DNA from: Bog-473 sp963756025
GTDB taxonomy: Bacteria; Actinomycetota; Acidimicrobiia; Acidimicrobiales; RAAP-2
Length of the DNA: 64,000 bases
Reading direction: 5' to 3'
NCBI GenBank assembly: GCA_963756025.1
Contig: CAVWMF010000006.1
Coordinates: 248,001-312,000, forward strand
Under the pieces are notes generated by a model, which saw only the letters and a list, made by a program, of their open reading frames with translations, was not told the origin of the DNA and did no database searches. The stretch's first letter is position 1. The number at the start of each line of letters is the position of its first letter. Shown one piece after another: positions 9,536 to 17,829 of the stretch. Position numbers and translations under genes: made by a program.

Positions 9536-10702
9536 GCGGCCCGCAACAAGATGGCGCTGGTCGGCACACCCTCTCCCGACGTGACCAGGCAAGTGGTCGC
9601 GCCCTCCACCTGACAGGTCGAGGTTCCACGCACCTGGCGCACGCCCTCGGTGATGAGGTTGAAGCCGTGCACGTACGCCTCGGACAAGCCCCCACCCGAC
9701 GTATTGGTGGGCAGCGAGCCGCTCCCCCAGCGCAGGTTCCCCTCGGCGACGAAGTCCCCGGCCTCCCCCCGCCCGCAGAACCCGTAGCCCTCCAGCGAGA
9801 GAAGGATCAGCGGGGTGAAGGCGTCGTAGATCTGCACCACGTCCACGTCGTCGGGGCCGAGCTCGGACTGCGACCACAGCTTCTCGGCGCACGCCCAGGC
9901 CGGGCCCGTCAGCGGGTCGTCGGAGAAGTAATTCACCATGGTCTCGTGCTGGCGGTTCAGTCCTTGACCGAATGCGTGCACCAGTGCGGGAGGGTGCGGG
10001 CAGTCCCGGGCCCGCTCAGCCGAGACGAGGACGGCGGCGAGAGCGCCGTCGGTCTCCAGGCAGTTGTCGAAAAGGCAGAGCGGCTCGGAAACGAAGCGGG
10101 CCGTCATGTAGTCGTCGAGGGACATCGTCCTGTCGTGCATCAACGCGGCCGGATTGCGGTTGGCGTGGGACCGCACGGCCATCGCCACCTCGGCCAGGTG
10201 CTCGCGCGTCGCCCCGTAGTCGTACATGTAGCGACGGGTCAGCATCGCCACCTCGTCGACCGGACGGAGCAGTCCGGCGGGCCGGGTCCACTGCCCCTGC
10301 GTGGCCAGACCGGACGGCGCAGCCGCCCATGGCCGCGACGCGGCGGCACCGCGCTTGCGCGAACGCCACGCCACGACAACGTCGGCCTGACCGGTGGCGA
10401 TGGCCATCGCAGCGTGGCCGATGGTGGCGCAGCCCGCACCCCCGCCGTAGCCGACCTGGGAGAAGTACGTCACGTCGCCCGCCCCGATGGACTTGGCCAA
10501 CGTGACTTCGTCCGTGGTCTCCAACGTGTAGGAGGACAGGCCGTCGACCTCCCCGGGCTCGATGCCGGCATCGACGGAGGGCGGCAACGACAGCTTCGGC
10601 CGCCAGCTGGGATTCGGAGCGGTCGATCTGCTTGGCGAATTCGGTCTGCCCGATGCCGACGATTGCTGCCGCATCCTGCAGCGGGCTCCGGGCGCCGATC
10701 AC
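9532..10702 (-). CDS. Thiolase-fold lipid-transfer/aldolase-type protein (Ltp-like), one frameshift
   Basis: This is a thiolase-superfamily protein of about 390 residues with AAIVGIGQTEFAK, VAWRSRKRGAAASRP, LFDNCLETDGALAAVLVS and LSEAYVHGFNLITEGVRQ. The usual nucleophile region reads QVGYGGGAGCATIGH and the NEAF loop is IYDAFTPLI, with no GHPxGATG block. These are features of Ltp2-like enzymes that catalyse retro-aldol cleavage rather than thiolysis (established for steroid side-chain Ltp2; transfer to this protein is inference). It is a close paralogue of the gene at 24735. The frame shifts near 10575; the start is taken as GTG 10702. It overlaps the ferredoxin gene by 4 bp. Confidence 0.8.
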
Positions 10703-10736
10703 CCGGGTGACGCTATCTTGCCGCACGGCGAAGGCG

Positions 10737-11979
10737 TCAACCCGCCGTGAAGACCACCGGCAACGACAGGGGCGATCTGAACGCCAACCCCTCGATATGG
10801 GGGCTGGGCTGCAGAGGATCGAGGGCAAAGGGACCGAGGCGATCGAACAGCGTGCAGAGGGCGACCCGGGACTCCATGCGGGCGAGATGCATCCCGAGGC
10901 AGACATGGACGCCGAACCCGAACCCGAGGTGCTGGCGTCCCTGACGGAACATGTCGAAGCGGTCCGGGTCGGCGTACTGGCGCTCGTCCCGATTGGCCGC
11001 TCCGAGCAGGAGCGCCACATCTGCTCCGGCACCGACCGGCACGCCCGCCAGTTCGGTGTCCCGTGTGGCCCGGCGCAGGATGACCGTCACCGGCGGCTCC
11101 CAACGCAACGCCTCCTCGAAGGCTTGGGGATAGAGGGCACGGTCAGCGAAGAGCGCGTCGAACTGGGAGCGATCGCGCAGGAGGGCCAGAAGAAGGTTGC
11201 CGGTCGCGCGGTACGTCGTCTCGACCCCCGCCGGCAGGAGGAGGCGGAGGAACGAATAGATCTCCTCGTCGCTCAGCGTCGTGCCATCCACCTTGACCCG
11301 CACGAGATCGCTGATGAGGTCGTCACCCGGCGCCACCCGGCGCTCCTCCATGACGCCGGAGAAGTAGTCGCGCAGCGACGCCGAGGCCGCCAAGCCCCGT
11401 TCCCAGTTCGCCGTCACGCTCGTCAGCTCAATGGCCCAGCGCTGGAAGCTCGGATAGTCGGCCCGGGGCAGGCCGAGAATGTGGGCGATGACCTGGGCCG
11501 GGAAATTGAAGGTCACCTCGCGCACGAGGTCGGCCCGCCCCCGGTCGATGAAGGTGTCGATCAGCTCGTTGACCACGACCGCGACGAGGCTCTCCTCCCA
11601 ATGCGCGAGCACCTTGGAGCGAAAGCTGGGTGCGACCATGGCGCGGGCGATGCGGTGCTCGGGCTCGTCCATCGCCAGGATCGTCCGGCCCATCACCTCC
11701 CCCATCACGCCCTCGTACACGCCCGAGGAATAGGTCTCGTTGTCCCGCAGGACCTGGACGACCTCATCGAATCCCAACACCGTGATGGGGGCCGGGCGGG
11801 ACGGATCGGCGGGTGGCGCTCCGTCGCCGAGGTCGACGGGCCCGCGGTGGACCGGGGCCTGCCGGCAGCAGCTCGTGCATCCTCGGGTACGGGTCGCGGA
11901 TGTCGCCGGACACCACGTCCTTGAGCTCGAAGGGATCAAACGCCACGCCGGCGACGGTCGTGCTCTCCGTGACAGCCAT
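10737..11979 (-). CDS. Cytochrome P450, one frameshift
   Basis: All P450 landmarks are visible: the I-helix segment AGVETTYRATG, the K-helix EEALRWEPP, and the heme ligand loop FGFGVHVCLGMHLAR with the cysteinate. The length is about 410 residues, soluble bacterial class I. Reading MAVTESTTVAGVAFDPFEL from ATG 11979 to PRMHELLPAG and then changing frame near 11865 restores the N-terminus. It heads the minus-strand operon with the aldolase-type protein, a ferredoxin and a fused FadE, so hydroxylation or terminal oxidation of the lipid-like substrate is likely. The upstream region shared with the divergent TetR gene carries two inverted repeats. The substrate cannot be deduced. Confidence 0.88.
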
Positions 11980-12030
11980 AAGGGTCCTCTCGTCCACGCA
12001 GTGCCGCGAGCTCCGGCGGTCTCAGAAATG

Positions 12031-12045
12031 TGACACTTCCGTCAG
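12031..12045. promoter_or_regulatory. Candidate operator, TGACAC-N3-CGTCAG motif, copy 2
   Basis: TGACACTTCCGTCAG lies 52-66 bp upstream of the P450 ATG and 76-90 bp upstream of the divergent TetR start. It matches the sites at 5321-5335 and 50402-50416 at 12 fixed positions. It is a likely binding site for a dimeric regulator. Confidence 0.65.
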
Positions 12046-12050
12046 TCTAT

Positions 12051-12064
12051 CAAACGTTCGTTTG
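12051..12064. promoter_or_regulatory. Candidate TetR operator CAAACG-TT-CGTTTG
   Basis: A perfect 6-bp-arm inverted repeat lies in the divergent P450/TetR intergenic region, immediately next to the TGACAC motif. The position and symmetry fit autoregulation by the adjacent TetR protein; this is inference. Confidence 0.5.
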
Positions 12065-12120
12065 GGTCACAGGTCGGGGCCGTGTTCGACGGCGGGACCA
12101 GAAACGCCGAGAATGGGGCC

Positions 12121-12729
12121 ATGGCGAACGCGGATCAGGGCGAGGGATCGTCGACGAGGCACCGGATTCTGCAGGTTTCCCTCTCATTGATGTCGCAAAA
12201 GGGTGTCGACGGCACCAGCATGCGCGATCTGGCCTCGGCGGCCGGCCTCAATGTGGCCTCCCTCTACCACTACTTCCCGTCCAAGCGGGAACTGCTCGAG
12301 GCCGTTCTGGTCGAGCGCGGCTATTTCCTGGAATGGGATGCGGGGCCCAAGCCCGACGACGGGCCTGCGGCCGAATCGGCGCTGGCCGCGGTCTTGACCG
12401 ACATCCTCGTCTCGATGTTCGAGGTGGAGGATTTCGTGCGCCTCATGGCCGGCGAGGCCATGCGCGGCGAGGAGACCGCCCGGGCGGTCGGCGTCGATCT
12501 CTTCACCACCTTCGAGGCCGCACTGGCCGACTGGATCGTCACCCACCGACCCGATCTCGATCAGCGGGCGGGGGCATCAGCGGTCGCCCACCTGCTCACC
12601 GCCATGGTGGTCGGGATCTTCGTGCAGTACGCCGCCGGCGTGGGCGGCGAGGAGGACCGTGACATGAACTCGGTCCTCGCCGAGCGCGCCAACGAGATCT
12701 CCCGCCTGTTGGGGCCCTCGCCGGCCTGA
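12121..12729 (+). CDS. TetR-family transcriptional regulator
   Basis: This is an intact protein of about 202 residues. The N-terminal helix-turn-helix runs from STRHRILQVSLSLMSQKG through TSMRDLASAAGLNVASLYHY to FPSKRELLEAVL, which is a textbook TetR DNA-binding domain. The C-terminal ligand domain is not classifiable by eye. ATG 12121 places the HTH at residues 13-58; an earlier GTG at 12082 is less likely. The gene is divergent from the P450 operon, and palindromes lie between them, so it probably represses itself and the P450 operon in response to a CoA ester or lipid effector. A KstR-like sterol sensor role is possible but not shown by the sequence. Confidence 0.88.
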   Translation: MANADQGEGSSTRHRILQVSLSLMSQKGVDGTSMRDLASAAGLNVASLYHYFPSKRELLEAVLVERGYFLEWDAGPKPDDGPAAESALAAVLTDILVSMFEVEDFVRLMAGEAMRGEETARAVGVDLFTTFEAALADWIVTHRPDLDQRAGASAVAHLLTAMVVGIFVQYAAGVGGEEDRDMNSVLAERANEISRLLGPSPA

Positions 12730-12781
12730 ACGCCGAGCAGCGGCCGTCGGAGCCCATGTGGGGCCGGGGTACCCTTCCCTG

Positions 12782-14299
12782 GTGGAAGTCGGCGCGCGCC
12801 CAGTGAGCACGGCGCCCGACCCCGGCTCGCCCTGCATCATCGGCGTGGCCCGGCGTACGTGGCACCCGGCCGACGTACCCGAGGGCGCACCGGAACCTCT
12901 CGCCATGTGGGAGGAGATGGCACGAGCGGCTGCGGTCGACGCAGGCGCCGCGGCCGGACAGGACCTGCTCCGCCGACTCGAGAGCATCGACGTCGTCTAC
13001 TCCCAGTCGTGGCAGTACGACGACGCCGCGGGCCGCCTGGCCGAGCGCCTGCACGCCTCACCGACCCGGCGCCGGTATTCGGGCCTCGGCGGAACGGTGC
13101 CGCTGATGTGTGTGGCCGACGCCGCCCGGGACATCGTGGATGGTGACCTCGACCTCGGGCTCATCGTCGGCGCCGAAGCCTTGGCTACGGTGCGCCGACT
13201 GAAGAAGGCGGGCCAGCAGCCGCCCTGGTCGTTCGCGCCGGAAGTGGTCCCGCCCTTCCCGATGACGTTGTCCCCGTATCCCACCGAGATCAGCCACGCC
13301 GTTTTCGCGGCCTACCTGACGTTTGCGCTCTTCGACAACGCGCGCCGGGCGCATCTCGGGCGGTGCCTTCCCGCGCACCGGGCGAAACTGGGAGCGGTGC
13401 TGGCTTCCATGACCGAGGTGGCGGCGACCAGCCCACATGCCTGGTTCCCCGTCGCCCGCACGGCCGAGGAGATCATCACCGCCGCGCCGGACAACCGCAT
13501 GGTGGCCTACCCGTATACGAAACGGATGACCTCCATCATGGACGTCGACATGGCCGCGGCCCTCCTGGTGGCCAGTACGGCCGAGGCGGACGCACTGGGG
13601 GTGCCCGACGACAAGCGGGTCTACCTGCGCGGCGTGGGCTACGGCGAAGAGCCCGCGCATGTGGCCGACCACGCCGACCTCTGGCGGGCCCCGGCCATGC
13701 GCGGGGCGTCGCAGGCCGCGTTGGCCGGTGCCGGTATCGGGGTGGATGACGTCGCCCATCTCGACCTCTACTCGTGCTTCGCGAGCGCGGTCTGCTTCGC
13801 CCTCGATGCGCTCGGACTGGCCGAGGACGACGGCCGCGGCGTCACCCGGACCGGCGGGCTGCCGTACCACGGCGGCCCGGGATCGAACTACATGACGCAC
13901 TCGATCGCCGCCATGGTGGAAACGCTCCGGGCCGACGCCGGTTCCTTCGGTCTCACCAGCGGGGTCGGGATGCACCTGCAGAAGCACGCCTACGGGGTGT
14001 GGTCGACCGTGCCGGGCCGGCTCAGCCCGCCCGCCCCGCCGGTGGAACCTGGGCCGACGACCCACGTCGTCGCGTCCTACGAGGGGCGGGGCACCGTCGC
14101 CACCTACTCGGTGCTGCACGGACGTGACGGCGCACCCACGTCGGCCCTTCTGGTCTGCGACCTCCCCGACGGGGGCCGCTGCTACGCCACCCTCCAGGGT
14201 GGACCTCGCACGTTCGACGATGTCGAGACGGAGGAGCTGATCGGGCGCACGGTGACCCTCATCCCCAAGGACGCAGTCAACCTGGCCCACCTCGCCTGA
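12782..14299 (+). CDS. Acetyl-CoA acetyltransferase-like thiolase-fold protein, long form
   Basis: The protein is intact at about 505 residues. It has the thiolase-fold signatures CIIGVARRTWHP at the start, LGLIVGAEALATVRRL, LDLYSCFASAVCFA in place of the NEAF loop, and GGLPYHGGPGSNYMTHSIA. The extra ~100 C-terminal residues (THVVASYEGRGTVATYSVL) look like the OB-like tail of the long actinobacterial 'acetyl-CoA acetyltransferase' family. No canonical nucleophilic Cys is evident where it should be (GLGGTVPLMCVADAAR), so thiolysis is uncertain. The start is taken as GTG 12782; GTG 12758 and 12803 are alternatives. A FadR-type regulator starts 2 bp downstream, so they are co-transcribed. Confidence 0.78.
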   Translation: MEVGARPVSTAPDPGSPCIIGVARRTWHPADVPEGAPEPLAMWEEMARAAAVDAGAAAGQDLLRRLESIDVVYSQSWQYDDAAGRLAERLHASPTRRRYSGLGGTVPLMCVADAARDIVDGDLDLGLIVGAEALATVRRLKKAGQQPPWSFAPEVVPPFPMTLSPYPTEISHAVFAAYLTFALFDNARRAHLGRCLPAHRAKLGAVLASMTEVAATSPHAWFPVARTAEEIITAAPDNRMVAYPYTKRMTSIMDVDMAAALLVASTAEADALGVPDDKRVYLRGVGYGEEPAHVADHADLWRAPAMRGASQAALAGAGIGVDDVAHLDLYSCFASAVCFALDALGLAEDDGRGVTRTGGLPYHGGPGSNYMTHSIAAMVETLRADAGSFGLTSGVGMHLQKHAYGVWSTVPGRLSPPAPPVEPGPTTHVVASYEGRGTVATYSVLHGRDGAPTSALLVCDLPDGGRCYATLQGGPRTFDDVETEELIGRTVTLIPKDAVNLAHLA

Positions 14300-14301
14300 C
14301 G

Positions 14302-15087
14302 ATGACCGGACCCGTTCCCCGGCGCCGCCAGATGAATCGGCCCCGAGTAGCCGAGATGATCGCCAACGAAATCCGTCAGCGCATCCTCGACGGGCAACTG
14401 GTGGACGGCGACATGTTGCCCAAGGTCGACGACATGGCCGAGGAGTACCGCGTCAGCAAGCCGTCGGTACGCGAAGCGATGCGCATTCTCGAGACCGAGG
14501 GCCTCATCTCCGCCCGGCGGGGCGGCGCGGGCGGCGCCGAGGTGCACATGCCGACGGCGTCGACGGCGGCCCACACACTCGGCATGATCCTGCAGTCGAC
14601 GCATGCCACCGTGGCCGACCTGGCCACCGCACTGCTGGCGCTGGAGCCGACATGTGCGGCCAAGACCGCCGAACGCACCGACCGCGCGGAAGCGGTCATC
14701 CCCCAACTGCGCGCGCTGCACCGGCAATTGGAGGAGAAGCGGGGCGATCCGACGGGCTTCAGCATGGTGGCGCGGCAATTCCACCAGGCCATCGTCAACG
14801 GGTGCGGCAATGCGGCCCTGGCGCTGGTGGCCGGCGCGCTGGAATCCTTGTGGTCGCAACACGAGTCGACCTGGTTGGAATTCAGGGACGCCGAGCTCGA
14901 CGACGACGAGAGGGCGGTGAAAGTCCTCGAGGCCCATGCCCGCATGCTCGGGGCGATCGAGTCCGGCGACGCGGGGGAAGCCCAGAGCCTGGTGGCGCAG
15001 CACCTGGCCGAGAGCCAGACCTACGTCCTGTCGGAAAGTGCCCACCTCAACATCGCGGTGGCGCCCCCCTACCTGCACCCGTACTGA
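14302..15087 (+). CDS. GntR/FadR-family transcriptional regulator
   Basis: This is an intact 261-residue protein. A winged helix-turn-helix occupies residues 15-75 with YRVSKPSVREAMRILETEGL and the wing ISARRGGAGGAEVHM, followed by an all-helical FCD effector domain. FCD regulators of this type bind acyl-CoA or organic acids and control catabolic operons. It sits 2 bp after the long thiolase-fold gene and converges tail to tail with an acyl-CoA synthetase gene whose stop codon begins at the next base. A second, related regulator is encoded at 23364. Targets are not evident, but AT-rich intergenic regions at 17.8, 19.5, 23.3 and 30.4 kb are candidates. Confidence 0.88.
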   Translation: MTGPVPRRRQMNRPRVAEMIANEIRQRILDGQLVDGDMLPKVDDMAEEYRVSKPSVREAMRILETEGLISARRGGAGGAEVHMPTASTAAHTLGMILQSTHATVADLATALLALEPTCAAKTAERTDRAEAVIPQLRALHRQLEEKRGDPTGFSMVARQFHQAIVNGCGNAALALVAGALESLWSQHESTWLEFRDAELDDDERAVKVLEAHARMLGAIESGDAGEAQSLVAQHLAESQTYVLSESAHLNIAVAPPYLHPY

Positions 15088-16530
15088 TCAGGCGGTGCGC
15101 GAACGGATCACCTCGACGACGGCAGCACGGGGGATCTTGCCGTAGCGGTTGTACGGCAACTCGTCGACGAATACGACGATCTCGGGCACCTTGAAGCGGG
15201 CCAACGTCTGCCGGCAGTGCTCCTTGATGTCGTCCGCCCCGAGGCCCTCGTCGCCCACGATCAAGACGCCCACCCGTTCCCCCAGGTCCTCATCGGGCAC
15301 GCCGGCCACGGCCACCTCGGTCACTCCCCCCAGCGTCCTGATGGCCGCCTCTATCTCGACCGGACCGAACTTCTCCCCGCCGCGGTTGATCGTGTCCTTC
15401 ACCCGACCCTTGACGAAGAGGTACCCCTCTTCGTCCACCACGACGAGGTCTCCCGTCGGCATCCAGTCGGGGGTGATGTTCTGTGCCGCCCGGACCACCG
15501 CCTCGCCCACCCGCCCCACACCCACGTCTTCCTGCGTTTCCACATCGACCACGCGGAGCTCGACGCCGGGGAAGGCCCGCCCGACCGAGTCGAGCTTGCG
15601 GCCGGCCCGATGATCCTCCGGCGACAATGCGGCGTACGCACCCAACGTCTCGGTCTGGCCGAACACGTTGGAGAAGTCGACCGCCGGCAACGCCGCCACC
15701 GCCCGGCGGATGAGATCGGGCTGCGCCGGTGCCGCTCCGTAGCTGAGCGCCCGCAAGCTCGAGACGTCCCGGGAATCGAAATCGGGATGATCGAGGATCC
15801 GGCGCAGCATGGTCGGCACCACGAACGTCTGGCTGACCCGGCTCTCCTCGACCGTGCGCAGCCACTCCCCGGCGTCGAAGCGGGGCAGGATCACCATCGT
15901 TTTCCCCGAATGGAGGGTGATCAGGAGGCCGAGCGTGCCACCGATGTGAAAGAGCGGCACCGACATCATGTCGACGGGCGGCTGCACGTCGGGATCAATG
16001 GACGACCCGTAGTGGGCCAGCCGGTCCGAGATGGTGCGATGGCTGATGTACACGGGCTTCGGAAGTCCGGTCGAGCCGCTCGAGAACAGGATCAACCCCG
16101 TGGCGTCGTCATCGATCTCCACGGCTGCCACGGGAGTGTCCGCCGTCGCTGCGATGTCGTCGAGCGTCAACACGGTCGCGCCCAACGCCTCTGCGAGCCT
16201 GTCCCGCTGGTCCTCCCCGGCAATCCCGACGCCAGCCCCGATCATTTCGCACAGCGCGGCCATCTCGCCCGGCTTGAGGTCCGGGTTCATCTGGGCCGAT
16301 GCTGCTCCGAGACGGGCCGCACCGAGAATGGCGGCCACGGCCAACGGGCTGCCACCGGCGACGACCGCCACGTGGTCCCCCCTTCCTACTCCGGCCGCCT
16401 GCAGGGCTACGGCGCAGCGCTGAGCCAGAACATCGAGCCCGGCATACGTCAGGCGCTCGCTCCCGACCATCAGCGCCGTCCGCGCCGGCACTTCCGCCAC
16501 TGCGGAATCGATCGTTTGCCCGACGTCCAT
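15088..16530 (-). CDS. Acyl-CoA synthetase (class I adenylate-forming, FadD-like)
   Basis: This intact 480-residue enzyme has the ATP-binding loop LILFSSGSTGLPKPVYISHR, the motif NVFGQTETLGAYA, the hinge GDLVVVDEEGYLFVKGRVKD and a C-terminal catalytic Lys in YGKIPRAAV. It would activate a carboxylic acid to its CoA thioester through an acyl-adenylate. ATG 16530 has a strong GGGGAGGG ribosome site. It follows the LLM gene (16590) on the same strand and is the third gene of a unit starting at 19530. The acid specificity cannot be read from sequence. It is one of five such synthetases in the window. Confidence 0.88.
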   Translation of the reverse strand: MDVGQTIDSAVAEVPARTALMVGSERLTYAGLDVLAQRCAVALQAAGVGRGDHVAVVAGGSPLAVAAILGAARLGAASAQMNPDLKPGEMAALCEMIGAGVGIAGEDQRDRLAEALGATVLTLDDIAATADTPVAAVEIDDDATGLILFSSGSTGLPKPVYISHRTISDRLAHYGSSIDPDVQPPVDMMSVPLFHIGGTLGLLITLHSGKTMVILPRFDAGEWLRTVEESRVSQTFVVPTMLRRILDHPDFDSRDVSSLRALSYGAAPAQPDLIRRAVAALPAVDFSNVFGQTETLGAYAALSPEDHRAGRKLDSVGRAFPGVELRVVDVETQEDVGVGRVGEAVVRAAQNITPDWMPTGDLVVVDEEGYLFVKGRVKDTINRGGEKFGPVEIEAAIRTLGGVTEVAVAGVPDEDLGERVGVLIVGDEGLGADDIKEHCRQTLARFKVPEIVVFVDELPYNRYGKIPRAAVVEVIRSRTA

Positions 16531-16589
16531 CAGCCCTCCCCTTCGTCCACGTGTGTTCTACCTGATGAGAAGAGGGCGCGGCGCGGCGG

Positions 16590-17789
16590 TCAGGGCTGAG
16601 TCTGGGTCGTCGGTGTCTGGGTCGTCGGTGTCTGGGTCGTCGGCCCGAGAAAAGGCGTCGTGTCGATCTGCTCCAGCTCGATCTCGCCGGACAGGACCTT
16701 GCGCTTCCATTCCACCTGCTCCGCCTCACGGGCGTGGAACTCGGGCATGACCTCTTTGGCGAACAGCTCGAGGCTCTCGCAGATGTCTTCGTGCGTGTTC
16801 TTGCCGGCCTGCGTGAGCAGGATCACCTGGTCGACATGGGCCTTGGCGAACTCGTCCAGCTGCTCGCAGATGCGGGTCGGCGTGCCGATGAGCCCGTCGG
16901 AGTACACCTTCTGGCCCTCGGGGTTCTCCCGCCACTCCAGGTACTTGTCCCACAGATTGACGGTGCCCGGCTCGAACGGCCCTTCCTTGTTGTAGAGGAC
17001 CAGCGCGAACTGGAAGAACGACCAGCCGTCTGAGCGACGCCGCGCTTCCTCGTCGGTCGTCGAACACATGAGTGCGCTCACCATCGCCATGTTGGGGTTC
17101 GTCTGGTAGTCGGCCAACTTGTCGAGATTCCCGACGAACGCCCCGTAGTAGGCGTTGACCCACGCCACTGCGGCTTCCACGCTCAGGAACTGGAAGCCGA
17201 GCGCACCCATGCCGAGCGAGCCGGCGCGCTCGATGGTCTTGTACTGCGAGCACGCCACCCAGAGCGGAGGGTGGGGTTTCTGCCGCGGCTTGGGAAGGAC
17301 GTTGCGCAGCGGAAAGTCGAAATACCTCCCGTGGAACTCGGTGCCCTTCGGTGAGTCGCTCAGCATGGGAATGAGCGCCTGCACCGCTTCGTCCCACACC
17401 TCACGCTTGTCGCGGAAGCGCCGACCGAACGGATGGAGCTCCGTCGTGCTCCCTCCCTCGCCGAGCCCGAGCTCGACCCGGCCGTTGCTGATCAGGTCGA
17501 GGGTCGAGACGCGCTCGGCCACGTTCGCCGGATGGTTGGTCGTCAGCTGAATGATGCCGTGGCCCAACCGGATGTTCTTGGTGGTGCGGCTCAGGGCACC
17601 CAGGAAGACTTCAGGGGCCGACGAGTGCGCGTACTCCTCCATGAAGTGGTGCTCGGTGCACCAGACGTAGTCATACCCGAGACGGTCGGCCAGCTCGGCC
17701 TGCTCCAGGGCATTGTTGAAGACCCGGTATTCGCTGTCCTCGTCCCAGGGCCGGGGAATCTGCAGTTCGAAGAAAATGCCGAATTTCAC
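16590..17789 (-). CDS. LLM-class flavin/F420-dependent oxidoreductase with repeat tail
   Basis: This is an intact luciferase-like protein of 399 residues: MKFGIFFELQIPRPW, YDYVWCTEHHFMEEYAHSSA, VELGLGEGGS and VACSQYKTIERAGSLGMGAL. The longer alpha-chain-like form with CTEHHF fits FMN- or F420-dependent oxidoreductases or monooxygenases. GTG 17789 has GGACGGAGGG upstream. The last 16 residues are low complexity (TTQTPTTQTPTTQTQP), encoded by a 15-bp tandem repeat, and are not part of the fold. It lies between two acyl-CoA synthetases on the minus strand. The upstream AT-rich stretch at 17811-17835 contains the inverted element ATCTTTATGAAGAT and is a likely regulatory site. Confidence 0.85.
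   Translation of the reverse strand: MKFGIFFELQIPRPWDEDSEYRVFNNALEQAELADRLGYDYVWCTEHHFMEEYAHSSAPEVFLGALSRTTKNIRLGHGIIQLTTNHPANVAERVSTLDLISNGRVELGLGEGGSTTELHPFGRRFRDKREVWDEAVQALIPMLSDSPKGTEFHGRYFDFPLRNVLPKPRQKPHPPLWVACSQYKTIERAGSLGMGALGFQFLSVEAAVAWVNAYYGAFVGNLDKLADYQTNPNMAMVSALMCSTTDEEARRRSDGWSFFQFALVLYNKEGPFEPGTVNLWDKYLEWRENPEGQKVYSDGLIGTPTRICEQLDEFAKAHVDQVILLTQAGKNTHEDICESLELFAKEVMPEFHAREAEQVEWKRKVLSGEIELEQIDTTPFLGPTTQTPTTQTPTTQTQP
16601..16643. repeat. 15-bp tandem repeat, about 2.9 copies
   Basis: TCTGGGTCGTCGGTG is repeated head to tail from 16601 and encodes the Thr/Gln/Pro tail of the LLM protein. Copy-number change by slippage would stay in frame. Confidence 0.85.
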
Positions 17790-17829
17790 GAGGTCCCTCC
17801 GTCCATCCGTCAGTTTATCTTTATGAAGA

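Noticed and set aside
13058..14290. Long antisense ORF opposite the thiolase-fold gene
   Set aside because: It has no recognisable motif; GC-rich codon bias leaves antisense frames open. The plus-strand protein has clear family signatures.
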